A stretch of 64,000 bases of DNA from Paracoccus fontiphilus (GCF_017356265.1 NZ_JAFNAW010000006.1:1-64000), one strand, 5' to 3'. Positions 16,755-26,984 are shown, counted from the first letter of the stretch. Notes: a model not told the origin generated them from the sequence alone. A program made the numbers and translations.

Positions 16755-17357
16755 ATGTTCTACCGCCCCGAAAACGGCCACGGGCTGCCACACAACCCCT
16801 TCAACGCCATCGTCGCGCCCCGGCCCATCGGCTGGATCTCGACCCGCGGGTCTGCTGGCGACAACCTGGCGCCCTATTCGTTCTTCAACGCGGTGGCCTA
16901 TGTTCCGCCGCAGGTGATGTTCGCGTCCACCAGCGCCAAGCCGGACCGCAAGGGCACCAAGGACAGCGTGGCGCAGATCATCGAATCCGGCGTGTTCTGC
17001 GTGAACATCGCGACCGGCGACCTGCGCGACCAGGTGAACGCCTCGTCTGCCCCCATGCCCGCCGGCACCAGCGAGTTCGAGGCCGCCGGGATCGCCGCCG
17101 CGGAATGCGACACCATCGCCTGCCCGCGCGTGGCAGGCGCCGCCGCGGCGCTGGAATGCCGGATGACCCGCATCGTCCCCTTGGCAGGCGAGGCGAACTT
17201 CGTCGTCTTCGGCGTGGTCACGGGCGTCCATATCCGCGACGATTGCGTGGTCGAGGGCCGCTTCGACCCCCGCGCGGCGGGCGGCTGGATTGCGCGGCTG
17301 GGCTATCGCGATTATGCCGCGGTGCAGGACCTGTTCGAAATGGAACGCCCCGCATGA
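16755..17357 (+). CDS. Flavin reductase-like protein (FMN-binding split barrel)
   Basis: A 200-residue protein of the flavoredoxin/flavin reductase group. [19 protein letters not shown] and [18 protein letters not shown] are its FMN-binding signatures, and [21 protein letters not shown] the conserved C-terminal part. Start at ATG 16755 with AAGGAGG upstream; the longer reading frame from 16698 lacks a ribosome site. The stop overlaps the apt start (ATGA), so it is coupled to purine salvage, though a functional link is not obvious. It may reduce free flavin or serve an oxygenase. Confidence 0.87.
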   Translation: MFYRPENGHGLPHNPFNAIVAPRPIGWISTRGSAGDNLAPYSFFNAVAYVPPQVMFASTSAKPDRKGTKDSVAQIIESGVFCVNIATGDLRDQVNASSAPMPAGTSEFEAAGIAAAECDTIACPRVAGAAAALECRMTRIVPLAGEANFVVFGVVTGVHIRDDCVVEGRFDPRAAGGWIARLGYRDYAAVQDLFEMERPA

Positions 17358-17887
17358 GCCTGAACGTCAAGGATTACATCCGCACCATCGCCGACTTTCC
17401 CCATGAGGGGATCCTGTTCCGCGACGTGACCACGCTGTTCGCGGATGCGCGGGGCTTTCGCATCGCCATCGACCAGTTGCTGGCCCCCTATGCGGGCGCG
17501 CGGATCGACAAGGTCGTGGGGCTGGAGGCGCGCGGCTTCATCCTGGGCGGCGCGGTGGCGCATCAGCTGTCCACCGGCTTCGTGCCGATCCGCAAGAAGG
17601 GCAAGCTGCCGGGCGCGGTGATCTCCCAGGCCTACCAGCTGGAATATGGCGAGGCCGTGGTCGAAGTCCATGACGACGCCTTGAAGCCGGGCGAACGGGT
17701 TCTGATCGTGGACGATCTGCTGGCCACCGGCGGCACGGCGGCCGCAGGGATCACGCTGTGCGAAAGGCTGGGTGCGAAGGTCGTCGGCTGCGCCTTCGTG
17801 ATCGACCTGCCGGATCTGGGCGGGCGGCGGCTGCTGGAAGGCCTGGGGCACGAGGTTCACGCGCTGACTGCCTTTGACGGAGACTGA
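17354..17887 (+). CDS. apt: Adenine phosphoribosyltransferase
   Basis: Salvages adenine to AMP using PRPP in the cytoplasm. The 177-residue sequence carries the PRPP-binding loop [13 protein letters not shown] at 116-128 and the adenine-site segments [12 protein letters not shown] and [10 protein letters not shown]. Length matches type I APRTs. Translation is coupled to the preceding flavin reductase gene by a 4-base overlap, and a terminator hairpin begins 7 bases after the stop. Confidence 0.96.
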   Translation: MSLNVKDYIRTIADFPHEGILFRDVTTLFADARGFRIAIDQLLAPYAGARIDKVVGLEARGFILGGAVAHQLSTGFVPIRKKGKLPGAVISQAYQLEYGEAVVEVHDDALKPGERVLIVDDLLATGGTAAAGITLCERLGAKVVGCAFVIDLPDLGGRRLLEGLGHEVHALTAFDGD

Positions 17888-17893
17888 GGCGCG

Positions 17894-17918
17894 GGGCGCG
17901 TGAAATCACGCGCCCTTT
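17894..17918 (+). terminator. Terminator of the flavin reductase-apt operon
   Basis: GGGCGCGTG (17894-17902) pairs perfectly with CACGCGCCC (17907-17915), loop AAAT, then TTT. It overlaps the last codons of the convergent FAD oxidase gene. Confidence 0.75.
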
Positions 17919-19312
17919 GCCAGGATCACCCCCGGATTCATGATCCCCGCCGGGTCCAGCGCGTCCTTGATCGCGCGCATGGCGGCCAGCCGGGCCGGGT
18001 CGCCCCATTCGGCCAGATCCGCCGCCTTCAGCCGCCCCACCCCGTGTTCCGCCGAGAACGACCCGCCGCGCGCCACGACCATCTCGTGCACCGTGCGGGA
18101 CAGGGCGCGGCGAATGTCGTCATAGGCGTCGCGGGTCTTCCCCTCGGCCGGGAACAGGTTGAAGTGCAGGTTGCCGTCGCCCAGATGGCCGAAGCAGTTG
18201 ATCCGCAGGTCGGCCATGTCCGTCAGCATGGCCTTGGCATCGCGGATGAAGCGGGCGATTTCCGACAAGGGCAGGCTGATGTCGTGGCTGGCGATGGCGC
18301 CAATGTGGCGGTTGGCCTCGGGGATCGTCTCGCGGATGGCCCACAGGCCAGCGGCCTGCTGGCCCGACTGGGCGATCACGCCGTCGCTGACCAGGCCGGC
18401 CTCGGCGGCCTCGGTGAACAGGCCCTCCAGCGCCCCGTCGGCCGAGAGGCCTGAGGGCAACCCGACCTCGATCAGGACCAGCCAGTCGGGGCGGTCGGCG
18501 AAGGGCTGGCGCAGGTCGGGGAAGGCCGCGTCCAGGAAGCGCAGCCCCTGCCCCGCGATCAGCTCGAACGCGGTCACGCCGCCCGCCATCCGGCCCTGCG
18601 CCAGCGACAGCAGGGTCAGCGCGGCCTCGGGCGATTCGACCACCAGCATGGCGACGCCGATTTCGGCGGGCACGGGCGCCAGCACCAGGGATGCGGCGGT
18701 GATGATGCCCAGCGTGCCCTCGGCCCCGATCAGCAGGTCGCGGATGTCATAGCCGGTGTTGTCCTTCCGCAGCCGCTTCAGGTCATGCATGATCTGGCCC
18801 TGCGGCAGCACGGCCTCGACCCCCAGGCACAGGGCGCGGGCATTGCCATAGCGCAGCACGTTCACCCCGCCCGCATTGGTGCCCAGCACGCCGCCGATCT
18901 GCGCCGTTCCGCCGGACGCAAGCGCCAGGGGAAACTGCCGGCCCACGCCGGCGGCGGCATCGCGGACCTGCTGCAGGGTCGCGCCCGCCTCGGCCACGAT
19001 CACGCCCTCTTCGGGGTAGATGGCGCGGATGGCGTTCATCCGTTCCAGCGACAGCAGAAGCGGCACGGCGCCTTCGGCCATGACCTGGCCGCCCACAAGC
19101 CCGGTGCCGCCGCCGCGCGGGACGATGGGCACGCCCGCCTCGACACAGGCACGGACGACGGCCGCGACCTCCTCGACCGTGCGAGGGGCGGCGATCAGAC
19201 CGGCACGCCCCTTGTAGCGGCCACGCGGTTCATCGAAATAGGCAGGCGCGGCGTCGCGCAGCACGCCGGAGGGCAGCAGGCGCCCCAGCGCGTCGGTGGC
19301 GTCGTTCAGCAT
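17906..19312 (-). CDS. FAD-linked 2-hydroxyacid dehydrogenase (GlcD/D-2-hydroxyglutarate type)
   Basis: A 468-residue FAD-binding PCMH protein. The FAD site is in VPIVPRGGGTGLVGG (about 68-82) and SGGTAQIGGVLGTNAGGVNVLRYGNAR. The C-terminal domain ends with HLGDGNLHFNLF and SFSAEHGVGRLKA, the motifs of the GlcD and D-lactate/D-2-hydroxyglutarate dehydrogenase group, whose metal-binding His residues lie there. There are no glcE/glcF partners beside it, so a stand-alone dehydrogenase feeding electrons to the quinone pool or an ETF is more likely than glycolate oxidase. Start at ATG 19312 with AAGGGGG. Confidence 0.88.
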   Translation of the reverse strand: MLNDATDALGRLLPSGVLRDAAPAYFDEPRGRYKGRAGLIAAPRTVEEVAAVVRACVEAGVPIVPRGGGTGLVGGQVMAEGAVPLLLSLERMNAIRAIYPEEGVIVAEAGATLQQVRDAAAGVGRQFPLALASGGTAQIGGVLGTNAGGVNVLRYGNARALCLGVEAVLPQGQIMHDLKRLRKDNTGYDIRDLLIGAEGTLGIITAASLVLAPVPAEIGVAMLVVESPEAALTLLSLAQGRMAGGVTAFELIAGQGLRFLDAAFPDLRQPFADRPDWLVLIEVGLPSGLSADGALEGLFTEAAEAGLVSDGVIAQSGQQAAGLWAIRETIPEANRHIGAIASHDISLPLSEIARFIRDAKAMLTDMADLRINCFGHLGDGNLHFNLFPAEGKTRDAYDDIRRALSRTVHEMVVARGGSFSAEHGVGRLKAADLAEWGDPARLAAMRAIKDALDPAGIMNPGVILAKGA

Positions 19313-19322
19313 CGTTCCCCCT

Positions 19323-19904
19323 TCAGCGGGCATCGCTGCGACCGCGCCGGTCGCTGCGCAGGTTGGCGTAAAGCACATGGTTCCGCCACCGCCCGTCGAT
19401 CTGCAGATAGCTTTGCGCGACGCCCTCGTACTTGAAGCCCGACTGTTCAAGCACGCCGCGCGAGGCCGCGTTTTCCGGCAGGCAGGCGGCCTCGACCCGG
19501 CTCAGGTCCAGGGTGGCGAAGGCATGGTGGACCAGCAGGCCGATCGCCTCGCGCATGTAGCCCTGCCGCGCATATGGCTGGCCGATCCAATAGCCGATGG
19601 TGCCCGACTGGGCCGGGCCGCGGCGGATGTTGTCAAGGGTGATCGCGCCCAGCAGCACGCCGTCCCGGCGCACCAGGAACAAGGGCAGCGCGGTGCCGCC
19701 CCGGCTGGCGCGGGCCGCCCAGTAGACGCGGTTGACGAAGCTCTTGCGGGTCAGATGGTCGGGCGACCACACGGGTTCCCACGGGCTCAGGAAATCGCGG
19801 CTGGCCTGGCGCAGCGCGGACCATGCGTGGAAATCGGCATGAACCGGCAGGCGCAGCACGATCCGTTCGGTTTCCAGCCTTACGGGTCGGCGGCGCAGGA
19901 ACAT
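19323..19904 (-). CDS. RimJ/RimL-type GNAT acetyltransferase
   Basis: A 193-residue acetyltransferase of the ribosomal-protein-alanine group. TERIVLRLPVHADFHAW opens the fold; GTIGYWIGQPYARQGYMREAIGLLVHHAF is the acetyl-CoA loop and LPENAASRGVLEQSGFKYEG the C-terminal signature. It overlaps the M16 peptidase gene (TGATG) and is followed 10 bases later by the FAD oxidase, so the four genes from thrC down may form one operon. The target protein is not known; N-terminal acetylation of a ribosomal protein is the family precedent. Confidence 0.88.
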   Translation of the reverse strand: MFLRRRPVRLETERIVLRLPVHADFHAWSALRQASRDFLSPWEPVWSPDHLTRKSFVNRVYWAARASRGGTALPLFLVRRDGVLLGAITLDNIRRGPAQSGTIGYWIGQPYARQGYMREAIGLLVHHAFATLDLSRVEAACLPENAASRGVLEQSGFKYEGVAQSYLQIDGRWRNHVLYANLRSDRRGRSDAR

Positions 19905-21178
19905 CAGGCGGCAAGCCGGTCGGTCAAGGTGCCAAGGTCAGGCGCGGCCTTCACGGGACCATAAAGCGCCAGCGCGGGCCGCGCCTGCGAGATCAGGCCC
20001 TCGGCATGGGCGCGCACCTCGGCCACCGACACCGCCGCGATGCGGTCGGCGACCTCGGCCGCGTCGGGCACCCGGCCCCAGATCGCCAGCGTCCGCGCCA
20101 TGCGTTCCGCCTGCGCAGACGGGCTTTCCAGCGACATCAGCAGGCTTGCACGCAACTGCGCCTTGGCGCGGGCGACCTCGGCCTCGGACATGTCTTCGGC
20201 GGCGCGCTTCATCTCGTCGATGGTCAGGGTGGAGAGGTCCGCCAGATCCTCGGCCCCCGTGCCCGCATAGATGGTCAGCATCCCGGTGTCGTCGTGGAAG
20301 CCCGACTGCGCGAAGATCGTGTAGCACAGGCCCCGTTCCTCGCGGATCTTCTGGAACAGGCGCGAGGACATGCCCCCGCCAAGCGCCGAGGAAAAGATCT
20401 GCGCGGCATAGAAATCCGATGCCAGATAGCCCGGCCCTTCCAGCGCCAGCGCGAAATGGGCCTGTTCCAGCCGCTTGACCTTGCGGGTTTCCAGCCCATG
20501 CCAGCGCGCGGCCTCTCGGGGGGCCTGCGTGACGGGCGCGAGATGCCCGAAGGCGCGTTCGGCCAGCCGCACGATACGGTCGTGGTCGACGGCACCCGCC
20601 GCCGCCACGATCATCTGTCCGGGGCCGTAGTTTTCCGCGACAAAGCCTGCCAGGTCGGCGCGGCCAAAGCTGCTGACCCGTTCGGCGGGGCCAAGGATGG
20701 TGCGGCCCATCGGCTGGTTCGGATAGGCGGCCTCTTGCAGCCAGTCGAAGATGATGTCGTCGGGCGTGTCCATCGACTGCCCGATTTCCTGCAGGATCAC
20801 GCCGCGCTCGACCTCGATCTCGTGTTCGTCGAAGACCGGGTTCAGCACGATGTCGGACATCACGTCGAAGGCCAGATCGACGTCATCCTCCAGCACGCGG
20901 ACGTAATAGGCCGTCGCATCGCGCGAGGTATAGGCGTTGATATAGCCGCCCACATCCTCGATCGCCTCGGCGATCTGCAGGGCCGTGCGGGTCGCGGTGC
21001 CCTTGAAGGCCATGTGCTCCAGGAAATGCGCGATGCCGTTCTGTTCCGGGCGTTCGTTGCGCCCCCCCGCATTGACCCAGATCCCCAGGGCGGTGGAATG
21101 CAGGCCCGGCATCAGGCGCGTGGCGATGCGCAAACCGTTGGGCAGGGTCGTGACGTGCAGGTTGGGGTCTTTGTTCAC
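19904..21178 (-). CDS. M16-family zinc metallopeptidase (mitochondrial-processing-peptidase-like)
   Basis: A 424-residue pitrilysin-type protease, half the size of two-domain insulinases. The inverted zinc motif HFLEH is at residues 51-55 (NGIAHFLEHMAFKGT), with the downstream Glu in EIEVERGVILQEI. It resembles the beta subunit of mitochondrial processing peptidase, as single-copy alphaproteobacterial members do. The start is a GTG at 21178 that overlaps the thrC stop as GTGA. Substrates are unknown. Confidence 0.92.
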   Translation of the reverse strand: MNKDPNLHVTTLPNGLRIATRLMPGLHSTALGIWVNAGGRNERPEQNGIAHFLEHMAFKGTATRTALQIAEAIEDVGGYINAYTSRDATAYYVRVLEDDVDLAFDVMSDIVLNPVFDEHEIEVERGVILQEIGQSMDTPDDIIFDWLQEAAYPNQPMGRTILGPAERVSSFGRADLAGFVAENYGPGQMIVAAAGAVDHDRIVRLAERAFGHLAPVTQAPREAARWHGLETRKVKRLEQAHFALALEGPGYLASDFYAAQIFSSALGGGMSSRLFQKIREERGLCYTIFAQSGFHDDTGMLTIYAGTGAEDLADLSTLTIDEMKRAAEDMSEAEVARAKAQLRASLLMSLESPSAQAERMARTLAIWGRVPDAAEVADRIAAVSVAEVRAHAEGLISQARPALALYGPVKAAPDLGTLTDRLAA

Positions 21179-22551
21179 TGGGTTCTCCGGTCAAGGATCA
21201 GCGATTTAAGCGCCTGCACGTCGTTTTCAACCCGCGTCACCCGTTCCGGCAGGTCGAACAGCGTTTGCATATGCGGCGGCAACGGGGGCCGGATGCCGAT
21301 GGCGGCTTCAACCGCATCGGGAAACTTGGCCGGATGGGCGGTGGCCAGCGTCACCATCGGCACGCCCGGCTCGACATGCCGGCGCGCGACGGCGACGCCC
21401 ACGGCGCTGTGCGGGCAGAGGATTTCCCCGGTTTCCGCGCGGATGGTGCGGATCATCGCCAGTGTCTCATCCTCGCTGACGCGGCCCGACAGGTATTGCT
21501 CGCGCAAGGCATGAAGCGCGCCCTGACTGATGGTGAAGCCGCCCTGTTTCAGTTCGTCCATCAGTTGCGCAATCGCCGCCGTGTCGCCGCCATAGGCCAG
21601 ATAGAGCGCACGTTCGAAGTTCGAACTGACCTGGATGTCCATGGACGGGCTGATGGACGGCTCGACCGTGCCGACCCGGTATTCGCCGGTGGTCAGCGCG
21701 CGGTGCAGGATGTCGTTCTGGTTCGTCGCCACGATCAGGCGGCGGATCGGCAGGCCCATGGCGCGCGCGATGGACCCCGCGAAGATGTCGCCGAAATTGC
21801 CGGTGGGAACGGTGAAGTCGGTGTCCCGCATCCCCAGGGACGCGCAGGCGGTGAAGTAATAGACGATCTGCGCCACCACGCGCGCCCAGTTGATGCTGTT
21901 GACGCCCGCCAGCCCCACCCCGTCGCGGAAGGCGTGGTCGTTGAACAGATCCTTCAGCCGCGCCTGGCAGTCGTCGAAATGGCCCGTCACGGCCAGCGCA
22001 TGGACATTCGCCGCCTCGGGCGTGGTCATCTGGCGGCGCTGCACCTCGGACACGCGGCCATGGGGAAACATGATGAACACGTCCACGTTGTCGATGCCCT
22101 TGAAGGCCTCGATGGCCGCCGACCCGGTATCGCCCGAGGTCGCGCCGACGATGGTGATCCGCTGGCCGGACCGCTTCAGCGCGATCTCGAACAGCTGCGC
22201 GATCAACTGCATCGCGAAGTCCTTGAAGGCCAGCGTGGGCCCGTGGAACAGTTCCAGCAGGTGATGGCCGGGGGCAAGCTGGCGCAGCGGCGCCTTGGCG
22301 GTGTGTTCGATCCGGGCATAGGCCCGGTCGATGGCGCCGCGCAACTCGGCATCCGAGAAGCTGTCGCCGGTGAAGGGACGGATGACGCGGAAGGCCACTT
22401 CCTCGTAGGGCAGGCCGTCGAGGTCGTTCAAACCGGAAAACGCCGGGATCGTCTCGGGCAGGTACAAGCCGCCGTCGCGGGCCAGGCCCGACAGCATCGC
22501 CCCTTCGAAGTTCAGAACCGGGGCCTTTCCCCGCGTCGAGACGTAGCGCAT
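21175..22551 (-). CDS. thrC: Threonine synthase
   Basis: PLP enzyme that turns O-phosphohomoserine into threonine. The 458-residue protein is of the long (E. coli/yeast) class: MRYVSTRGKAPVLNFEGAML at the N-terminus, PLP-binding Lys110 in LAFKDFAMQ, the phosphate-binding VGATSGDTGSAA, and VPTGNFGDIFAG. It follows SURF1 after 10 bases and overlaps the M16 peptidase gene. Its placement behind the cytochrome oxidase genes is shared with relatives, as far as I recall. Confidence 0.96.
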   Translation of the reverse strand: MRYVSTRGKAPVLNFEGAMLSGLARDGGLYLPETIPAFSGLNDLDGLPYEEVAFRVIRPFTGDSFSDAELRGAIDRAYARIEHTAKAPLRQLAPGHHLLELFHGPTLAFKDFAMQLIAQLFEIALKRSGQRITIVGATSGDTGSAAIEAFKGIDNVDVFIMFPHGRVSEVQRRQMTTPEAANVHALAVTGHFDDCQARLKDLFNDHAFRDGVGLAGVNSINWARVVAQIVYYFTACASLGMRDTDFTVPTGNFGDIFAGSIARAMGLPIRRLIVATNQNDILHRALTTGEYRVGTVEPSISPSMDIQVSSNFERALYLAYGGDTAAIAQLMDELKQGGFTISQGALHALREQYLSGRVSEDETLAMIRTIRAETGEILCPHSAVGVAVARRHVEPGVPMVTLATAHPAKFPDAVEAAIGIRPPLPPHMQTLFDLPERVTRVENDVQALKSLILDRRTQ

Positions 22552-22561
22552 CCGTATTCCC

Positions 22562-23233
22562 TCAGTATTTCCGCTGCCTGATACGCCAGATCAGGGCAAC
22601 TGTCATCCCCGCCCAGGTCGCCGCGATCAGGAACCACTGGACGGCATAGGACAGGTGGTTGTTGGGAATTCCCTCGACCGCGACGGGGATCGGCTCGACC
22701 CCTTGCGTCTCGCCCTCGACGAAGCTGGCGACGACCAGGATCGGCTGGGTGTCCAGGGCCTTCGCCATGGCGGGCACGTCGCGGGCGAACCAGATGTTCT
22801 CGTCCAGGTTCGGCTCGGGCGTGGCGCTGCCCTTCTCGTCGGGCCAGTGCAGGTTGCCCCGGACGGTCAGGCGCGTGGGGCCGCGTTCGACATGGCGCAG
22901 TTCCTGGGGAACGAAGCCCCGGTCCAGCAGGATCGCCCGGCCATCATCGGTGACGAAGCGCGACACGACCTGATAGCCGCCGCCCTGTTCGCGGGTGTGG
23001 GACAGCACGTCGATCTCGGCCCCGGTGGTGGTGCCGCTGACGGTCACGGGCAGGTATTTCATCGACGGATCGACCGATGCCGGCAAGGGCACGGGCGCCG
23101 CCTCGATGCTGGCCTGGATCTGGGCCAGCATCCCTTCCTTCCACTCCATCCGGCGCAACTGCCACAAGCCAAGCTGGATCAGGATCGCGCAGCCGACGAT
23201 GCCGAGGATCAGGGGAAACAGGATGCGGCGCAT
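22562..23233 (-). CDS. SURF1-family cytochrome oxidase assembly protein
   Basis: A 223-residue inner-membrane protein with one transmembrane helix at each end (about 4-24 and 199-217) and a large periplasmic loop, as expected for SURF1, which helps insert heme a into oxidase subunit I. Conserved parts are LGLWQLRRMEWKE, VLLDRGFVPQE and NNHLSYAVQWFLIA. It follows ctaE in the aa3 cluster, so the target is the aa3 oxidase. A terminator hairpin lies between ctaE and this gene, suggesting lower expression. Confidence 0.93.
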   Translation of the reverse strand: MRRILFPLILGIVGCAILIQLGLWQLRRMEWKEGMLAQIQASIEAAPVPLPASVDPSMKYLPVTVSGTTTGAEIDVLSHTREQGGGYQVVSRFVTDDGRAILLDRGFVPQELRHVERGPTRLTVRGNLHWPDEKGSATPEPNLDENIWFARDVPAMAKALDTQPILVVASFVEGETQGVEPIPVAVEGIPNNHLSYAVQWFLIAATWAGMTVALIWRIRQRKY

Positions 23234-23251
23234 GAAAAGGGTCCGGCTAAA

Positions 23252-23281
23252 GAAAAACGCGCGAGGATCGGCCCCGCGCGT
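23252..23281 (-). terminator. Terminator after ctaE
   Basis: On the minus strand ACGCGCG pairs with CGCGCGT (plus 23275-23281 and 23257-23263), extended by an inner GG/CC, followed by a T-run (plus-strand A at 23253-23257). It lies between ctaE and the SURF1 gene and probably terminates only part of the transcripts. Confidence 0.7.
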
Positions 23282-23302
23282 CGCATTTCAGTGTGGGGCC
23301 TG

Positions 23303-24133
23303 TCAGCTGCCCCAGACATACACCACGGCGAACAGGAACAGCCAGACGACATCGACGAAGTGCCAGTACCAGGCGGCCGCTTCGAAGCCGATGTGCTTTT
23401 CCTGATCCATCTGGCCGTTCATCAGGCGCAGCAGGCACACGGCCAGGAAGATCGTGCCGATGATGACATGGAAGCCGTGGAAGCCGGTCGCCAGGTAGAA
23501 GGCGCCCGCATAGGCGGTGTCGGCCAGGCCGAAGGCGGCGTGGCTGTATTCGTAGGCCTGCAGGATCGAGAACACGACGCCCAGGACCACCGCGATGATC
23601 AGGCCGTTGATGGTGGTCTTGCGGTCGTTGTCGTGGACCAGCGCATGGTGCGCCCAGGTCACGGCCACGCCCGACAGCAGCAGGATCAGCGTGTTGATGA
23701 AGGGCAGGTGCCATGGGTCGAAGGTCGTGATCCCCTCGGGCGGCCAGACGCCGTCCTTGATCGGGCTTTCCGGCCCCATCGGATACATGGCCTGCTTGAT
23801 GAAGTTCCAGAACCACGCGACGAAGAACATCACCTCGGAGATGATGAACAGGATGAAGCCGTATTGCAGGCCGATGCGCACCACGGGGGTATGGTCGCCC
23901 GCCTGGCTTTCGCGGATCACGTCGGCCCACCAGCTGTACATCACGTAAAGCACGCCGACGAAGCCGATCAGGAACAGCCAGGGACCGCTGACCGGAATGC
24001 CCAGCAGGTGCACCTCGTCCGCGTGCATCCAGCCGACCGCGCCATACAGCATCAGGAAGGCCGAGATCGCTGAGATAAAGGGCCAGATCGACGGCGGAAG
24101 GATATGGTAATCGTGGTTCTTTGCGTGCGCCAT
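23303..24133 (-). CDS. ctaE: Cytochrome c oxidase (aa3) subunit III
   Basis: Integral membrane subunit with seven helices that stabilises proton pumping by the aa3 oxidase. The 276-residue protein begins [19 protein letters not shown] and shows the conserved [39 protein letters not shown] and [14 protein letters not shown] segments, ending [25 protein letters not shown]. Length and sequence resemble Paracoccus subunit III. It sits at the end of ctaC-ctaB-coxF-ctaG-ctaE, and subunit I (ctaD) is not in the window. Confidence 0.97.
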   Translation of the reverse strand: MAHAKNHDYHILPPSIWPFISAISAFLMLYGAVGWMHADEVHLLGIPVSGPWLFLIGFVGVLYVMYSWWADVIRESQAGDHTPVVRIGLQYGFILFIISEVMFFVAWFWNFIKQAMYPMGPESPIKDGVWPPEGITTFDPWHLPFINTLILLLSGVAVTWAHHALVHDNDRKTTINGLIIAVVLGVVFSILQAYEYSHAAFGLADTAYAGAFYLATGFHGFHVIIGTIFLAVCLLRLMNGQMDQEKHIGFEAAAWYWHFVDVVWLFLFAVVYVWGS

Positions 24134-24161
24134 GAGCTGTCCCCGTCGGCTCCTTGAGTGT

Positions 24162-24737
24162 TCAGTTGACGTTATCGGCCGGGGCGGCGTCAAGCGCCGC
24201 CTGCTTCGGCTCGGTCCGGTGGAAGGTGTAGGACAGGGTGATGTCCCTGACCCAAGACGCGTCGCGGTCGCCCACAAGCTCGGGATCGACGAAGAAGCTG
24301 ACCGGCATCTCGATCCGCTCGCCCGGCTGCAGGACCTGTTCCGTGAAGCAGAAGCATTCGATCTTGCTGAAGTAATAGCCCGCCACTTCCGGCGCGACGT
24401 TGTAGCTGGCGGTGCCGGTGATCGGCACATCCGAATTGTTGATCGCCTCGTAGAAAGCCAGCCCGTTCTCGCCGATCTTCAGTTCCATGCTGCTTTGCAT
24501 GGGCCGGAACGTCCAGTCGAGGTTCGGGTCCACGTTGGCGTCGAAGCGCACGCGGATCACCTCGTCCAAAACCGTGTCCGATCCGGCCTGCGACACCTGC
24601 GTGGTGCCGCCATAGCCGGTGACGCGGCAGAACCAGTCGTAGAAGGGCACGGCGGCCCAGGCCAGGGCTCCCATGGTCACGACGACGCCCACCAGGGCGG
24701 TGACGGTCTTCGCCTCGGGCGACATCCGGCGGCTCAT
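24162..24737 (-). CDS. ctaG: Cytochrome c oxidase assembly protein CtaG (Cox11)
   Basis: Delivers copper to the CuB site of subunit I. The 191-residue protein has one N-terminal membrane helix (about 10-30) followed by a periplasmic immunoglobulin-like domain. The copper-binding motif is the CFCFTEQ stretch in [18 protein letters not shown], and FFVDPEL follows as in other Cox11 proteins. Start at ATG 24737 overlaps the stop of the small gene before it (ATGA). ctaE follows 28 bases later. Confidence 0.95.
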   Translation of the reverse strand: MSRRMSPEAKTVTALVGVVVTMGALAWAAVPFYDWFCRVTGYGGTTQVSQAGSDTVLDEVIRVRFDANVDPNLDWTFRPMQSSMELKIGENGLAFYEAINNSDVPITGTASYNVAPEVAGYYFSKIECFCFTEQVLQPGERIEMPVSFFVDPELVGDRDASWVRDITLSYTFHRTEPKQAALDAAPADNVN

Positions 24738-24934
24738 CGGGCGGGCTCCGGCTGTTCGGACGGCAGGACCGAGACGCGGGGCTGGTGATCGAAAGCCTCC
24801 ATCATGTCGCCCTGCTGGACCTTGACGACCGTGAGGCCGAAGACCAGCGCGACAAAGGCGACAAGGACGATGCCCAGTCCGACATTGCGCGACCGGCGGC
24901 GGCGGTGGATTTCGTGCTCGGCGTTCAGCGGCAT
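24734..24934 (-). CDS. Small CoxF-like membrane protein (66 aa)
   Basis: A single-span protein: basic N-terminus (IHRRRRSRN), one hydrophobic helix at about 18-38 ([19 protein letters not shown]), then a polar periplasmic tail. In alphaproteobacterial aa3 clusters a small ORF at this position is annotated CoxF; its function is unclear. ATG 24934 overlaps the ctaB stop (TGATG) and its own stop overlaps ctaG, so it is coupled on both sides, which argues that it is a real gene involved in oxidase assembly. Confidence 0.85.
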   Translation of the reverse strand: MPLNAEHEIHRRRRSRNVGLGIVLVAFVALVFGLTVVKVQQGDMMEAFDHQPRVSVLPSEQPEPAR

Positions 24935-25851
24935 CACCAAGCCCCCAGCCAATTTTGCACCAGAAGCGCAACGAAATGCAGGAACAGATAGTTCAGCGAC
25001 AGCTTGAAGACGCGCTTCTCCACCGCATAGCCGTCGGCGATGGCCGCATCCTCGGACCGGCGCAGGATCTGCCAGCCGCCATGGATGAACAGCGCGTTCA
25101 GCACCACCGAGGCCGCCAGGTAGACCGGTCCGCCGACCGACGTCAGCCCCAGCCAGATCGCGAAGGGCGCCAGCACCAGCGTATAGGCGAAGATGTGGCG
25201 GCGGGTCGCCGGGCGGCCATGCGTGACCGTCAGCATCGGCACCTTGGCCGCGTGATAGTCCGACTTCATGAACAGCGCGAGCGCCCAGAAATGCGGCGGC
25301 GTCCAGAAGAAGACCAGCGCGAACATCAGCAAGGATTCGAGGCTGATCCCGCCAGTGGCGCAGGCCCAGCCGATCATCGGCGGAAAGGCCCCCGCCGCGC
25401 CGCCGATGACGATGTTCTGCGGCGTCCAGCGCTTCAGCCAGATCGTGTAGACCACGGCATAGAAGAAGATCGTGAAGGCCAGGAAGCCCGCCGCGAACCA
25501 GTTCGCCGCCAGCCCCAGCATCATCACGGAAAAGCCCGCCAGGATCAGCCCCAGCGCCAGGGCCGAACTGCCGTCGATCCGGCCCGACGGGATCGGCCGG
25601 CCTTGCGTGCGCCGCATCACCGCGTCGATGTCGGCGTCATACCACATGTTCAGCGCGCCCGAGGCCCCGCCCCCCAGCGCGATGAACAGGACCGAGCAGA
25701 AGGCGATGAAGGGATGCACGTCCACCGGCGCGACCCACAGGCCCACGAAGGCCGTGAAGACGACCAGCGACATCACCCGCGGCTTCAGCAGCGCGACGAA
25801 ATCGCGGAACTCGGCCTCGGGGGTGCCTTCATATGCGTTGATGTCGATCAT
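24934..25851 (-). CDS. ctaB: Protoheme IX farnesyltransferase (heme O synthase)
   Basis: UbiA-family membrane prenyltransferase that adds a farnesyl group to heme b, making heme O, the precursor of the heme a of the aa3 oxidase. The 305-residue protein has about nine membrane helices; the Asp-rich catalytic motif is [15 protein letters not shown] near residues 82-96. [21 protein letters not shown] is the second signature. Start at ATG 25851; a TTG at 25896 is an unlikely alternative. It lies between ctaC and the CoxF-like gene, as in Paracoccus. Confidence 0.95.
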   Translation of the reverse strand: MIDINAYEGTPEAEFRDFVALLKPRVMSLVVFTAFVGLWVAPVDVHPFIAFCSVLFIALGGGASGALNMWYDADIDAVMRRTQGRPIPSGRIDGSSALALGLILAGFSVMMLGLAANWFAAGFLAFTIFFYAVVYTIWLKRWTPQNIVIGGAAGAFPPMIGWACATGGISLESLLMFALVFFWTPPHFWALALFMKSDYHAAKVPMLTVTHGRPATRRHIFAYTLVLAPFAIWLGLTSVGGPVYLAASVVLNALFIHGGWQILRRSEDAAIADGYAVEKRVFKLSLNYLFLHFVALLVQNWLGAW

Positions 25852-25896
25852 GTCGTCTTCGGATCGTCTTGCTAATAAGGCTGGTCTGGCCGACAA

Positions 25897-26802
25897 TCAG
25901 TCGGCCTTGGCCACCTGGAGATTGGCCGCCGGGCTTTCAGCGGCAGCGGTTGCGGCCTCGCCCGCCGGGGTGCCGCCCTGTTCGGCGACCCACTGGGCAT
26001 AGACCTCGGGGCTGACCGCCTTCACGACGATCGGCATGTAGGCGTGGTTGATGCCGCAAAGCTCGCTGCACTGGCCGAAGTAGACGCCTTCCTGCTCGAC
26101 GTTGAACCAGGCCTGCGCGATCCGGCCGGGAACGGCGTCCTGCTTCACGGCAAAGGCCGGGATGGTCCAGCTGTGGATCACGTCGTTGGCGGTCACCTGC
26201 AGCAGCACGGTCTGGCCGACGGGCACGACGACGGCATTGTCGGTCGCCAGCAGATATTCGTCCTCGGCATAGCCGTTCGCGGCCAGTTCTTCCTTCGTCA
26301 GCATGATCGCGTCGAAGCTGATGCCGTTTTCAGGGTATTCGTAGGACCAGTACCACTGGTTGCCGATGGCCTTGATGACGACGTCGGGATCGGCGGGCAT
26401 TTCCTGGCTGCGGAACAGCGCGGGCAGCGAGAACGCGCCGATCGTCACGAGGATCAGCACCGGCACCAGCGTCCAGCCGATCTCCAGCGGGGTGTTGTGC
26501 GTGAACTTCGCCGGAACCGGGTTCGAGCGGCTGTTGTAGCGCAGGATGACGGCCAGCAGCAGCAGGCAGACGAAGATCGTGATGACGGTGATGATGATCA
26601 GCACGAAGTGGTCCAGCCATTGCTGGTCGCGCGCCAGTTCCGTGGCGGCGGGCTGGAAGTTCACGCCCCTCGGCTCGGGCTTGCCGATCACCGGCAGCTC
26701 TCCCAGAACGTCCTGCGCCAAGGCAGAGCTGGCCATCATTCCCGCTGTCGCAAGCCCGGACGCTGCCGCGACCCCACGGCGAATCATCGCTATTGCCATC
26801 AT
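25897..26802 (-). CDS. ctaC: Cytochrome c oxidase (aa3) subunit II
   Basis: Carries the CuA centre that receives electrons from cytochrome c. The 301-residue precursor has a signal sequence ending ALAQ (about residue 30), two membrane helices (about 66-88 and 108-128) and a periplasmic cupredoxin domain. The CuA ligands are visible in [12 protein letters not shown] (Cys245, Cys249, His253, Met256) with the earlier His in [10 protein letters not shown] Pro/Ala-rich tail closes it. First gene of the ctaC-B-coxF-G-E cluster; its promoter must lie in the 182-base gap shared with tldD. Confidence 0.97.
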   Translation of the reverse strand: MMAIAMIRRGVAAASGLATAGMMASSALAQDVLGELPVIGKPEPRGVNFQPAATELARDQQWLDHFVLIIITVITIFVCLLLLAVILRYNSRSNPVPAKFTHNTPLEIGWTLVPVLILVTIGAFSLPALFRSQEMPADPDVVIKAIGNQWYWSYEYPENGISFDAIMLTKEELAANGYAEDEYLLATDNAVVVPVGQTVLLQVTANDVIHSWTIPAFAVKQDAVPGRIAQAWFNVEQEGVYFGQCSELCGINHAYMPIVVKAVSPEVYAQWVAEQGGTPAGEAATAAAESPAANLQVAKAD

Positions 26803-26984
26803 TCCATCCCGTTATCCTGACGCGGCCGCGCGACCGCAGGCGCCCGAAGGCACCCTTTTCCTTTAACAATCCCTGTTCTATGACCATATCTCGACCCTAC
26901 GGGCAAGCGATACATAAGCCTGTCCGTGCAAAATACCGGCATTGCGCCGCCTGGTCCCCCGCTGCTGCGAAAGACGATCCCGCC